Positions 14,867 through 28,169 of a stretch of 64,000 bases of DNA are shown piece after piece (position 1 is the first letter of the stretch; every line of letters starts with the position of its first letter). Origin of the DNA: Liriodendron chinense (taxonomy: Eukaryota > Streptophyta > Magnoliopsida > Magnoliales > Magnoliaceae); assembly GCA_003013855.2 (NCBI GenBank), contig ML058484.1, positions 4,017,344 through 4,081,343 on the forward strand, given 5' to 3'. Made by a program: the position numbers and the translations under genes. The notes beneath the pieces are model-generated. The model had not been told where the DNA came from, ran no database searches, and saw nothing but the letters and a program-made list of their open reading frames with translations.

Positions 14867-14889
14867 TTAATAGAAGATTTCAATTTCTG

Positions 14890-15035
14890 TTTTACGCACA
14901 CACTCACGCCCCACACACACACCCATGCACTTATACTATAATGGGATTTCACCGCAATAGATACTCGAACCCATGACCTTACCTTGAAACTCTTGTGAGT
15001 CTACCACCAAGGCATGGGTAAGGACCAATAGAATG
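14890..15035 (-). mobile_element. tRNA-derived SINE
   Basis: On the minus strand, TTGGTGGTAGACTC resembles a tRNA box A and, some 35 bases on, CATGGGTTCGAGTATC resembles box B. The order and spacing fit a polymerase III promoter of a tRNA-like SINE, similar in style to Au-type plant SINEs. The 3' side is a GT-rich tract. I could not identify a target duplication, so exact ends are uncertain. Confidence 0.6.
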
Positions 15036-15150
15036 AATCAAATTATCCAAACATTCAATGGTTAAAAACATTTGCAAGTCTATCTGGTTGGTCATTTGGG
15101 ATCCGTATGCTTGTAGCCCAGCCTAGGCCATGGAGTTTCATCATTTTTTA

Positions 15151-15172
15151 TCTCTCTCTCTCTCTCTCTCTC

Positions 15173-15211
<39 letters not shown>
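15151..15211. repeat. (CT)n(CA)n compound microsatellite
   Basis: Runs of CT repeats followed by CA repeats (about 15151-15211). Simple sequence; no gene. Confidence 0.9.
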
Positions 15212-15214
<3 letters not shown>

Positions 15215-15257
15215 AGAAACTCTTAAGTCCAACCATTTTGGTAAAAGTAATATGCTA

Positions 15258-17080
<1,823 letters not shown>

Positions 17081-17083
17081 AAT

Positions 17084-17436
17084 TTTTTGCTACACCCACG
17101 TGTTAGCTAAACCGGGTGTAGTAATGACCCACCATGATGTATGTGTTGTATCCACGCCATCCATCCATTTGGTGATATCATTTTATAGCATGACACTAAA
17201 AATGAGGCAGATCAAAGGCTCAAGTGGACCAGCAAAGAAAATAGTGGTGATTAAACGCCAACCATTAAAAACTTCTTGGGGCCACTTGGGTTTCGGATCT
17301 TCCTCCTTTTTAGTATCATGCTCTAAAATGATCTTGCCAAATGGATGGACGGAGTGGATACAACAAATACATCATGGTGGGGCCACTGCTACACCCGGTG
17401 TAACTAGCGTAGCTAACTCGTGGGTGTAGCAAAAAT
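17084..17436. mobile_element. MITE with GCTACACCCACG terminal inverted repeats
   Basis: The left end reads TTTTTGCTACACCCACGTG and the right end, in reverse, TTTTTGCTACACCCACGAG, with further matching (GTTAGCTA, ACCGGGTGTAG). The arms also pair internally (AATGAGGCAGATC ... GATCTTCCTCCTTTTT). Size is about 350 bases. The A/T-rich flanks make the target duplication ambiguous, so I do not assign a superfamily. It lies about 345 bases downstream of the DUF247 stop codon. Confidence 0.7.
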
Positions 17437-17780
17437 TTTCTCCGCAACAAGCGCTATTAACAAGAACAATAACAACCACAACAATTATTTTAAAATGTCC
17501 AAAGATAATAACTAAAGCCGAATATGGCAGAAGTTCATGACACAGCTTTAGTGAGCATACGACGGGAAAGGCTGCATCCAGTGTTTCTTCAATATGCTTC
17601 ATACACAATGGGTCTGCCACCATTTGGAGGGCTTCCCAAAAAAAAAAAAAAAAGAAAGACGGGAAAGGCCCATCTGGACTTAAAATCAACATGCCCATGT
17701 CGATGCCGCCTCTCGTGTCATACACCGTCTGGCAAACCTACCTTTAAAGTACTGTATCAAACTCGCATTGTGATAGTTAC

Positions 17781-19259
17781 TCAGGTTGGAGGCTGAACAT
17801 AGGCGATGATGGAGAAAAAGGTCTGTGCGACGGTGAGTAGGAGGAGGATGATGGCTGCCACGACGGAAATTATCGCCCACGGATTGCTGAAGTAATCATG
17901 CATCAAGCGCGCCCTCCACGTGTGCCAAGCGGTCTTGCAGTAGGCCCTTACTTCCTTGAACAGGTTGGGGAAGTAATGACGGGTCTGGTTGTCCATGGCG
18001 ATGCCGTAGCACAGCCCGTTGAAGAGGAGAGCCACATCCTCGTCGCTGCCGAGCCAGTGTTCGAGGATCTTGTGATTGCAAAGAAGGGCCACATCGGCTG
18101 GCGTGTTGACGATGCAGTCCATGAAGAAGGCGTAGCTCGTGAAGTGGCAGTTGGAGTCTGGGTGACATTGCTCGAAGGCTATGAAGTTCCGGAAAAGGGA
18201 GTTGGTTGTATCCTTGATTAGCAAATACGGGATTTCCATAACCCCATCTCGGAACGTAACTTCCAAGTAACTGTTCGCATCGTTCTTCACCCTGAACTTT
18301 ACGCCGGCATCGTGAAGCTCCATAGCACAAGGGATTGACTTCTGGGGCGGTGACGGCTTGCTTCGCAACCCCATGAATGTTTGGAGAGAAAAAAGTACTC
18401 CCTGCAACTTCCCAACACGTCCTGTCTTCTTGGATTCAGCTTCGGTCGCCAATTGGGCTTCTATAGCGAGTGGGGGCGTTCGTGATGAAGGGGGAAGCGT
18501 TTTATTGCTATCTGTTGGCAGCGAGCTACCAGGAGAATCCGTGAGACGTCGGGTGTGAAATAAATAGAGCAAATGGAGCAAATGGAAGGGTTTCTGTTCC
18601 GGTGGAAGGGATTTGTCGTCCCCCACGAGAAGATGTCCGAAGAAATGGATGGCTAGAGAGTTAATGGTAATCAGGTTATCTCCGTCCGGAATCCTCAGCT
18701 CCGACACCTGGAACAACTCCTGCAGGAGGAGGAAAGGAAGCTGGTTCTCGAGGAGGAGCATGTCATTGGTTATCAAGGGCAACATCCACCTCGTGTTGTA
18801 TATCAGATCGTCCTTTGCTTCGTATCGCTTGAGAAATAGCTCGATGATGAAGCAACCGTCGAGGACCATCATCTGGATGAAATCATCTCTGCCGACGGGT
18901 AGATTTTTTTCTGAGTAGTGGCTCCTTGCGTCCATTTCCATTTCTCGGACCTTGTCGAGATAACGCTTGAGCGGGATCTTGTGGTTCCGATCGAGGAATT
19001 CGCGGAGGGATTGCCACTTGTGCTCCTCCATGGCCTTTAGGCTGGGATCGGGGTGGTGGTAAGGTCCGATGGAGATGATCTTCGGTTGGTATGCGCTCTC
19101 GTTGTCCTTGCGGAGGTGGGACGGGACTCGATAGATGGTGCATGGCTCTTTCTGGGATGGACCGACAGACCACTCTTTCAGTCTCTTTTCCATGGATGTC
19201 TCCAATGAAACATCGACTACTTGTATTGTTGCATGATCACTGAAGTTGCCTTCTTTCAT
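17781..19259 (-). CDS. DUF247 (UPF0481) membrane-anchored protein
   Basis: A single-exon frame of 492 residues from the first in-frame ATG (19259; the open frame extends 18 bases further upstream only through a TTG). Family hallmarks are visible: the N-terminal motif DNESAYQPKIISIGPYHH (about residues 52-69), MVLDGCFIIELF (131-142), DMLLLENQLPF (166-176), and a single hydrophobic segment at the C-terminus (about 461-485, IISVVAAIILLLLTVAQTFF). The middle has a low-complexity Ser/Pro-rich insert (about 240-280). DUF247 proteins are plant-specific, usually intronless and about 400-550 residues, so length and layout are typical. Biochemical function is unknown; some grass members act in self-incompatibility, which cannot be transferred here. 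It is the only intact host gene in the window, isolated among transposons. Confidence 0.93.
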   Translation of the reverse strand: MKEGNFSDHATIQVVDVSLETSMEKRLKEWSVGPSQKEPCTIYRVPSHLRKDNESAYQPKIISIGPYHHPDPSLKAMEEHKWQSLREFLDRNHKIPLKRYLDKVREMEMDARSHYSEKNLPVGRDDFIQMMVLDGCFIIELFLKRYEAKDDLIYNTRWMLPLITNDMLLLENQLPFLLLQELFQVSELRIPDGDNLITINSLAIHFFGHLLVGDDKSLPPEQKPFHLLHLLYLFHTRRLTDSPGSSLPTDSNKTLPPSSRTPPLAIEAQLATEAESKKTGRVGKLQGVLFSLQTFMGLRSKPSPPQKSIPCAMELHDAGVKFRVKNDANSYLEVTFRDGVMEIPYLLIKDTTNSLFRNFIAFEQCHPDSNCHFTSYAFFMDCIVNTPADVALLCNHKILEHWLGSDEDVALLFNGLCYGIAMDNQTRHYFPNLFKEVRAYCKTAWHTWRARLMHDYFSNPWAIISVVAAIILLLLTVAQTFFSIIAYVQPPT

Positions 19260-19356
19260 GTTTCTCTCCTCCTCCAAATTAGCTCCAAATTAGGAAATGT
19301 TCAGAGAAGGAAATGCTTTAGATGGGAACTTTTAGGTTTCAATGGAGTTGGGAGTG

Positions 19357-19450
19357 TCATATAAAGAGGGAAAAAGAAAAAGCAATTGCTTGTGGAGCAC
19401 AGATCGTCCGTGCTGAAGGCACACGAAATTTCGTCTCTTCTCATTGGTCA
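19357..19450 (-). promoter_or_regulatory. Possible promoter of the DUF247 gene
   Basis: On the minus strand a TATA-like CTTTATATGA lies about 100 bases upstream of the ATG. About 80 bases further upstream, GACGTTGACCAATG combines a W-box core (TTGACC) and a CCAAT box. Position and order fit a core promoter, but such motifs are short and this is inference. Confidence 0.3.
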
Positions 19451-19559
19451 ACGTCATTTCCAGTAACTCAAGCTCACAAAATACACCGAATTTGTCTAAA
19501 TTGCGTGCTACACAATACAACTTTTAAGTGTAGAACTTTTATGATCCTATACTTAGTAT

Positions 19560-19874
19560 TTTTTTGCTAGCATAGCGTTTTTTTTGTTAGATCCACACGG
19601 TCCATCAAAATTTTCAGATAATTCGAGAGCATGTCCCTAAAAACGAGTTACATTTAGAGCTCAAGTGTACCACACCACAAAAAGCTCTAGAGCTATTGGG
19701 GAGCACGAGAATATTGTTTTATCCAGGCCCTACAATGGAACAGGCTCCATGGCCATTCTACATCACATAGACCCCATCTCGTGGGCCACCCAACTCTAGT
19801 GTAGAGATGCACCTATATCATCCACCTACACTGATATAGAGACTCGAATACTGGTCTTCTACTCTGATACTACT
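19560..19874. repeat. Dispersed repeat and LTR-element edge, no gene
   Basis: 19570-19800 contains a piece of the dispersed repeat family (GAGCTCAAGTGTACCACACCAC). From about 19800 to 19874 is a short stretch ending CTCTGATACTACT, a decayed primer-binding site (minus strand) that belongs to the LTR that follows. Confidence 0.45.
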
Positions 19875-20365
19875 TGATGCAGGGATTGAAAAAGCGAAGT
19901 TACAATAAATACACTCACCTTCTCCTATCCTCCCATGCACAAAGATGACCCTTCACTAACATCTTCTCCTTTTCTCACCTTAGACGTATAAAAACTCCAA
20001 TCCCATACCCTAATACCGAATTACACCCATTCATATAGCAGAAGACAGAAATGAGACTAAAAATAGGAAACCCAGTGAAACAGTTCTCACATGGTCGGGT
20101 GCCCAGTCAAGCTTCATTGGACGCCCATTCAGGCTTGGTCGGACTTGGTCAGGCACCTAGCTAATGTGAAAATCGTCCAACGAGCTCTAGGGAAAAATAC
20201 CCGAATTTCTAGCGTCCGACCAAAAATGGTCGGGCGCTCGGTCCACTGACCATCGAGCGCCCGACTATGTCTAAAACAGTCCAGAGACATTTGTCTCTCT
20301 GTGTGAATATCAGGTACCTGACCACCCCTAGCTGCAAAACTGGTGTCTGGCTCCACACCTCAACA
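19875..20365 (-). mobile_element. Old copia LTR remnant of the 59 kb family
   Basis: A diverged, shortened relative of the LTR at 59055-59686, in the same orientation. Shared segments include CTCACCTTCTCCTATCCTCCCATGCAC-like text near 19915, the ACGTATAAAAACTCC region (19984 on) and the TCCACACCTCAACA end (20352-20365). Its GC palindromes have decayed (for example CGGGCGCTCG, CGGGTGCCCA), consistent with loss of CpG. It borders copy U2 directly. Confidence 0.75.
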
Positions 20366-23300
20366 ACCATATCTGTCATGTATTCATCACGAACAGACCA
20401 CATTAGGGTGAGTCAATGATGTGACATCACAAATGGACTGCATCACTGTAAATCGTGTCGTATCAACATTTTGATTGCAAAACTCTATGCTTCACTTCTA
20501 GCCAGCTGAAAACGTAAGCCAATTGTTCAATCTATTAGCATAATGTGCGTCTAGTTTAATGCCCACTCCTCGTTGAGAAAATATGAGCAGCACAATGGTA
20601 AGTAAATCAAAGCTTTCTATAAAAAAATAAAAATAAAATAAAAATAAAAAGTAATAATAATCATTGAGCCAGTTCAATCAAAATGATAATCATCATTATT
20701 AGTGATGTAGAACGGGTCGCTGATTATTTCATGGCCCAGATGGAGCAAAAGAAGACCGGACGGGGTCGAAAGTGATCCGAACCGTCAGGATCATAAATCG
20801 GTCATACCTCACAATCTGGAATGAGTTACGGGACATATAATATATCAATTTGGGGTAGCTCGAACTATTTTAGCCAACCAACCCGGCTATGCCGAGTTGC
20901 CCAAGCCGGAATCGCGAGAATCGACCCTATCGACGGTCATTAGGCTAGTTTATTTCCAGTTTTACTATTTATAGTAAGTTTTAATTCGATCATAACTTTA
21001 CATCTGTAGGGTTTTAGAGTTAGTGCCCAACATGAAAAGGGCTTAGAATATTTCGTAGAACAACGTGGTTGAGGCCGTTTGATAACTTTCTATTTTTTGC
21101 CGAAAACCAAGAGTTCTAATAAGATTGAACGACTTCTATAACTAGTAAGTTTACTATTTATAGTAAGTTACGTTTTCTAGGAGTTTAAGTTGGAGTTGGA
21201 GTCTGATACTTTGCATAGGGTTTAGTTTCCTATTTATATGCACTGTAATTTCATTTTTATTTATTCAATCTTCAATAAAGTGCTTATTTGGAATTAAATT
21301 CCTTTTTTTTTCTTTTATTTCTTCTCATGGATTCGAGAAATTATCGGTTAGGGAGACGGTGATCAACCTACCACATCCTCCCTGCGTCAATCAGCCTAAT
21401 CAGAGTACTGTTGACCTTAACTATGGGCCTAATCGAACCAGTGATCCTCATTTTATTTTTTTTCAGAAAAAAAGAACTATTATTAACAAAGGAAGACAAT
21501 GGAACACAAGCGACTGCACATTTGGGTGGCCGAATAGAACAACACAACACCTATCATATACCAACACTAATTAGCTCAGATTCTCACAAATCTGACCTAT
21601 CCCCACTCTATCTAAAATGAGAATTCCCCCAATCTGCATTGGGTGGTCTAAGGCACCCGAGAAGGTCCTCCCCAATTGGGACTCACTGCCCAACTTGGCC
21701 AAAGCATCAGCCACACCATTTACTTCCCTTAAAGCATATATATAATTGAACCAATGGATTCTGTTATTGGTATAATCAGACTGTCACATCTTAATCAATC
21801 TAATTGAATCACCAGATCTCATTACTGGTTCAATCAGTCCATTGATCCTCATTGTTATATGCAATCAGATCGTTAGATATCATTATGCGCCTACCTGCCC
21901 AATCATACCCACCGGTCACCATTATCAACCTCATTAAACCCTTGATCATCATTGTCATAGGCCTAAACAAAGGACTGTATCCTTATTAATGACCTGATGG
22001 AAATGCTGGATTTCATTATCGGCCAATCAAGCAATTGACCGATCATCTTTATCATCCTGATCAGAAGATCTTTAACAAGCTTAGAGAGGCATGGACATAT
22101 TAACACAGATTTTTAGATGGACATAGAATTATATTAACCTTAGATGGACCTAAACAGATTTATCTAAATATGAAAAATCTGTCCAAATAGGTCCAAATCT
22201 GTTTAAGTTTGTCCAAGTCGGTCTAAGTCTGTCTAAATCCATCAAGTATGTCTAGGTCAATCTAAATTTGTATAAGCTGGTCCAAGTATGACTCAATTCA
22301 CATATTCATCTATATGTACATATTGCTAATTTTGCCTAAGATTAACTAAATCTTTTTTCTTTTTTTTTCCTTCATAAAGGTGAGAGATCAAGCACACCAC
22401 CTGTAACTTTGTTGAAATGAAGTAGGATGTACATTCAGGTTGGACCAGGGCACATGATTTTAGAACTTTTAGACATGATTTCACATGGTGTGGACCACTT
22501 AAGTTTGGATCCAATTGAATTTTGGAAGACAAAGGCTCTTTATCTAGGTAGGTACATAAATAAGGAGGTTAGATCTCATACCAACAACTTTTCTAAGCTA
22601 AGGCCGGATCCAATAAATAGAAACTTTAATGTACAAAGTGTGGGGCCCACTATGATGTTTCAATGACATCTATCCGTTCATCGTACGGGCCCCTATTTTT
22701 TCACCTTTAGACATTGAAGCGCTGGCTGGCAGTTACCTGTTGGAATGAGCTTCGTGTCTTTCGGGCATGTCTCTCATAACCTCCCTTTTTTATTATTATT
22801 ATTATTTTTATTCATAACCTCAACTGGACGTAAGGCCTACCTACGTAAGGCCTACCTTGATGTCTTCCAGAAATCTACCCGTCCATTTTTGTTTTTCCAG
22901 TTCATTTTCAGGCATGGGCTGAAAACGAGAGACAGATCCAAAGCTGAAAGTGGACCATACGATGGCACGGAATGCTTCAATGGTAAGCGTTCAATCCCCA
23001 TTATTTCTCATTGTTTGGCCCACTGGAGCTTGGTTGGTATCTGCCTTACTTTTTAGCCAATCGCAAAACGTATGAATGTGGTGGATTTGTGACAATCACC
23101 CTGTGGCCCCACAAATGTTTCATCAACTGGTGTTCAATCCCCACTATTTCATGATCATTTGGCCTACTTAGGTTTGTATTGCCTCATTTTCTTGGCCCAT
23201 GCCCTGAAATGAGATGAAAAAACAGATAGACCGAAGTGGATTTATCACAAGCATTATAGTGGGCCCCACTTATGGCTGAGCAACCCTTACTGTGAACTTA

Positions 23301-25195
23301 AGTGTCCACTAAACCGACCCACGTTGATTGGCGTTGATTGCCGTACCACATAACCTCAACCATATGTGGGCCCACCTTGGCGTTTTTTGAGAAAACCATC
23401 GAATCTGCTTCACTTTTTGGCTCGTGCCCTGAAGTGATGTAGGATAAAGATCAAGCACATTCACAAATGAATAAGAAGAAGCAGCACAAAGAAAATTGAC
23501 AAACTTAGCAAAACTCGATTGATTGACGAGAATCGACCAAGCTACCGCTAAGATCGATCGATGGATCGAATCCCATCTAAAAATCCAAAATTTTTGTTGG
23601 ATGATTTTGTCCATCTCGACCGATTGACTGATCTGATGAACCAGTCGATGATCGATTGACCAATCGACACTCAGATCGACGGCCCTGCGAAAATTATTGA
23701 ACTTGTGTGATTTGGTTTCCTAATTTGATTAGAACTTTTTTAATACATTTCTGGGTTTGTTTAGGTTATATAAACTCTTTTAAACTCGTTTCTAATGAGT
23801 TATCTTCATCATTAATTAATAAAGCTTTAATTTTTATCGAATTTTCTCTCATGGATTTGAGAAAAACTTCATCCTATTGAAATTTCTCTCCTGGTTATAT
23901 AAGCTTATATTTGTGTTTTCCCTTTTTCTAGGTCTACATGATCTTATGAAGACGTTGGATTGCAAATAAAATATTACGATGGGCCTTGGGAAGTTTTCAA
24001 CATTGGGCACTCAATCCCCACTGTTTTTTGTGGTGTGGTACACTTGAGCTTTGAATCTGCATCATTTTTTTGCTCATTTGCTAGAATGAGCTGTAAAAAT
24101 AGATGGATGACATGGATAAAACACACACATCACATGGGCCCACATAGCTTGGGCTACATATTACCAAAGTGATATCCTTGTGGCAATCTACACAACTTGG
24201 CCAGACTTCCTTCTCAAGATGAGAAAAACTTTTATATTTTGGAAAAGTGTGATAGATGACATGCAATACAGTGGGTGCACAAGCAGCGATAGAACCATAA
24301 TGGAGACGGAGTAGAGATGAATGATGGAGTTTTAGAGCAGTAGAGCTTAAAGATTGAAGCTATAGTGGAGATTGTTGGAGATGTCTTCAATCTGTGAACA
24401 AATGGATTTCAGTCGAATAATGAGTCTGGCTCAATTGCCTGAAAATACCCTAGATGAGATAGTTAGTTTCTGGATAGTATTGGTGAATTTTGGTCGATCA
24501 ACGGACTTGGCTCGATCGCCTAAAACTCGAAAGATTAGTCTATGAACTCTCTGAACATATTTGACTATGTTCGGTTACCCAAAAGGTCGGGTCGGTTGAC
24601 AAATGAGTCAATGTACTGTGTAGGTCGATCTGCACAATTTTGTATGACTTTATTTTTAATTCTGATTTTATGTTATTTAAAGGGGTGTAATGTGAGGTTA
24701 GGGTAACACAAGGAGTCCTACACATGTTCAAGGGGTTAAGAGAGTTCTAGGGAGAGAGAAAAGAGTTAGGGTTAACTTGGGTTTTCTCATATGGGGTTGT
24801 GATTTGAGTAAGTTCTTCTCAATTTCTTATAACTTCTTATTCATATTGATTCGTTTTGTACGGTGGTTTTTTTTTTCCACGAGGGTTATTCTACACAAAA
24901 TTCGAATTATCTCTTATGTGTTGATTTGCTTCTTACCATTGTGACTGACTTGTTTGATTCTACTCTAAGCTCCTTCCTTCCATGGGTTTCCAACACAATC
25001 TTGGCTAAGAGACTATCCTTCCTTAATATAAATTCAATCAAACATTTCATTCTTAAAACATTTGAATTGTACCATTTGATTTCAACATCGATTCAATCAG
25101 ATTAATTGCTTCAATCATATCAATGCAGCCGGTTTTCAATATTGATTCAATCCGATTAATCAATTATAGTGACTAGACCCTCACTTATGATTATG
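20366..25195. repeat. Repeated unit copy U2
   Basis: A copy of the ~5 kb unit, collinear with U3 (28170-32870). It differs by the CRM solo LTR at 20703-21389, by a small insertion near 22780-22840, and by a deletion of roughly 600 bases at 23399, where GAGAAAACCATC is joined to GAATCTGC (in U3 these lie at about 30422 and 31020). It ends at 25195 against a Ty3 remnant. Non-coding; it preserves the empty sites for the CRM-like insertion. Confidence 0.8.
20703..21389 (+). mobile_element. CRM-like solo LTR
   Basis: The 687-base sequence runs from TGATGTAGAACGGG to CCCTGCGTCA and matches the LTRs of the element at 5473-11355, in the opposite orientation. Flanks are ATTAG (20698-20702) and ATCAG (21390-21394), a 5-base duplication with one mismatch. 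The corresponding unoccupied site in U3 is at 28498-28502 (ACCAG). It carries the first codons of the pol tail (VERVADYFMAQMEQKKT...), since the pol frame of this family enters the 3' LTR. Confidence 0.9.
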
Positions 25196-26020
25196 GAGTC
25201 ATCAAACCGTGGAGAAATAAGGTCCCATCGATCAGTCGGCCGACCTGTTGGAATATTGGCATTGGAGACAGTTTGGACTTGATGCCAACTGCTAGAACTC
25301 TTTAATGTATGCTGCCATGGGTCGATTCCTCTGCCAGTAATCTGGTATTACTGGGACAATACCTGTTATTAATCACTTAGGAGGAATTATGCTTGAACGA
25401 GGCGTCTCATCTGTGACCATGATCAAATGGGCCCCTTTATTTTGTCGATCTCATAAAAGTTGTAATTGTTCTCGCTAGGTAGAAGCATAAGCCTTCAACT
25501 TTTAGACAACTAACTTTACGTTCTTTTCTTTCGGCATGTCCATATAATCGAAGTAACGCTTGACTTCCGCCAACTCGTCCAGAAACTATTTAATATGCAA
25601 CTAGCAGTTAAATCTTAGAAGATCGACCTTACCTTTATAATCTCGTTATGCATGGTCTATTCGATTATTTTCATGGACAACTTGTCAAGCAATGGCACCG
25701 CTGACTTCCTCGTCGCTAGAGCCTGATTCATCTAAGGTAGCCATGTGATTTGTTGTCGGAAATGCTCTACAAACAATTGTATGGTGTTGTATAGTGATCA
25801 CGGGTGGCTAAGCATTGCCTTGGGCCCGAGGCAGAATTAGCGCATCCACAATACGATCGAGGGTTGCCTATAGCCCTTGCATGGCTAACCGACTTTTCCT
25901 ATGGAGAGCTTCCATTCTCTTCGCAAGATAAAGGATCCATTGATCACCGTCCATAGAATTATTGTTCATACCTTCGTTAGTTGTTATCGGCCTGAGAGGA
26001 TTCCTCGCTCTGATACCACT
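25196..26020 (-). pseudogene. Remnant of Ty3 gag next to an LTR
   Basis: On the minus strand this stretch resembles the gag region of the CRM-like element (compare 25300-25420 with 9940-10080: CTGCCAGTAATCTGGTATTACTGGGACAA against CTGCCGACAATTTTGATATTGTTGGAACAA, shown in parts). It has many stops and indels. It ends with GCTCTGATACCACT (26007-26020), an almost perfect initiator-Met primer-binding site in reverse. Everything beyond the N-terminal half of gag is missing. Confidence 0.7.
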
Positions 26021-26620
26021 TGATGTCGGGAAGGACGTGGTGAGGATGATCATCGTCTTCCTTAAGGGATAACTACTCTAAATCCATAGAGCTTCCTCAA
26101 ATCCATGAGGGAAGGATCTCGAATCCATGAGATAAATTAAGAGCGACAAAAGTCAAAATTTGATTAATGATAATATGAAAGAAAACAATATCTTAAACAC
26201 GTTTAAATAACCAAGCAAACCCTTATTACGAAAATAGCAAGAGTTTTAATAAAAATGGAAAGTAACAGATTTTCTGTGCAAATTCGCAAAGCCTATCGAC
26301 CTGACCGGTTGACCCGATCAATCAATCGGTCGAAACAGCCTAAATATATCCAGAGAGTTCAGCCAACTCTCTGTGAAACCCAAGAGGTTTTTTTATTGGC
26401 TAACCAAAATTGTCGACCGGTTGAAAATGTCAAAATATATCCAAAGAGTTGGACTGAATTTCAGATAATTTTTTTACAGGTGTTTGATCTAGATTCGACC
26501 AGTCGACCAAACTATTCAACCAGTCGAACTATGCTATTGACTATCAATTTTTTTTTAATCTTTAATTCCTTCTTCTGGTTCATCCTTGCCATGAAAGTGT
26601 CCGCGACCCATTCTACATTA
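26021..26620 (-). repeat. 5' LTR of the Ty3 remnant
   Basis: It starts TGATGTCGGGAAGGACG and ends CCCATTCTACATTA, parallel to the ends of the CRM-like LTRs (TGATGCAGGGAGGACG ... CCGTTCTACATCA), but the middle is very different, so it is a related but separate family. About 600 bases. It carries AT-rich and T-run tracts. No 3' partner is in the window. Confidence 0.7.
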
Positions 26621-28169
26621 GTGGGCCCACCTTGATGTTTGTGAGTTTGTGAGAATCCATCCGTCCATCAATTCATCCACCTTATTGTAAGGCATCGACC
26701 AAAAAATGAAGCCAATTAGAAACTCAATGCGCACCATTGAAACATCTTATGTCCATCGTCGAGCCTACTTTGAGCATTGAGCCTACTTTGAGCTTTTGAT
26801 CTTACTCAGTTTTTTTTTGTCCATGCTTTGAAATGAGATGAAAAATCTCATGGAGCGGGTGGATTGGTCAAAAACATCACGGTGGCATTTGCGTATACAG
26901 TGTGTATGTAGGGGTTGACCAAAACGAAATGTTGTAGATTACTTTTTTTTTTAAATGACGAAAATGGCCATTTAAGGAGTAAAGAAGGGTCAGGTTATTT
27001 TCCCAATGGGGTGGCCCACTTGAGATTTGGATTGGAATGATTTTTGGCCACTAACAAAAACATTGATACACGTACATGATAGATGGATTGAATTTTATAC
27101 ACACACTAATATGAGACATATAAATTGTAGTGTATGATTAGCTTAACCTACAAGCATTTGGAGTAGATCGGCCTCATTTTGTTTATTCTATTTTTATTGG
27201 TTTTGGTTTCGAGTGGTTTTGCCATTTTTTGTCAGGCCTTGTGTACATTTGTATTAAGCTGGTCTGATTGGGTCACTTGATTGGCCACGACACCAATAAG
27301 TTTAGAGATAGTGAACATGGCTGAGTCAACAAAACGACTATAGAGACAGATGGCGAGTGAGCTAGGAAGGATCTAGATCGATCAGTCGTGCTGAATGAAG
27401 CGTCAAGATCCTTAGTTCGTGTGGCTTATGAAGGCCTATAAGTAATGAAATAGTACAATAGAACAAATGGTCTAACACCAATCAAATAATCAAATCAAAC
27501 TTCAATTTACCTTATCATATGCTCCTTAACATTTTTCTATGTACATTTCTTATTATAATTATCCTTAGTTTCATTTTTGTTTTCATTAGCATAATTCTGC
27601 TTTTTACAATCCATGGTGTAAGCTATGAATTTTCGATCCGTAGCAGTAGATATTTTAATGAGGTTTTTTGTTTGGAAAATTGATTTGCAGCACGTTGCAC
27701 GCGATCGATTTTAAGTGTTTCCTTTTCATATTTTATTTGTATTGAAAATACTTTTGAACATAAGGCAGAGGTGTAACCCATTATTGAAGAACAAGTCCCT
27801 ATCTTCTAAACATCGTCTGATAATCAGAAAATAACTATGCAAGTGGTTAATAGGCGATCGATCTGTATAGGTCATGGTCACAGACAACCGATTATGGCGT
27901 ATCTGTCTATCTTGGCGCTTGGGTCATTGTTATTCGGTTTGAATCAAGCTGCATAATTAGTTTAGGTACGTTAGCACACACATTACACACGTGATTGAAA
28001 AATCGAGGGCAACAATCCTCACCGAGTTGCTAGAGATTGCCCATCTCCAATTTTATTTATTTATTTATTTATAATCATCTCTTGAATCGCTTGAAGAGTG
28101 GAAAACAAATTATCTTATGTTGAAGCTAGTTGAGGATCTTCAGTCTTCGCCTTGCATCATTTTCAATGC
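26621..28169. other. Non-coding stretch, no gene seen
   Basis: 26621-26900 is a piece of the GTGGGCCC-type dispersed family. 26900-28169 is AT-rich with no convincing open frame, RNA gene or element ends. A short TTTA repeat is at about 28050-28072. Confidence 0.4.

Noticed and set aside
17896..19173. Additional frames of 96-144 residues over the DUF247 gene on both strands
   Set aside because: They are shadows of the GC-rich DUF247 coding sequence in other frames.
17781..19277. DUF247 start 18 bases upstream of 19259
   Set aside because: The codon there is TTG; a plant gene is expected to start at the ATG at 19259.
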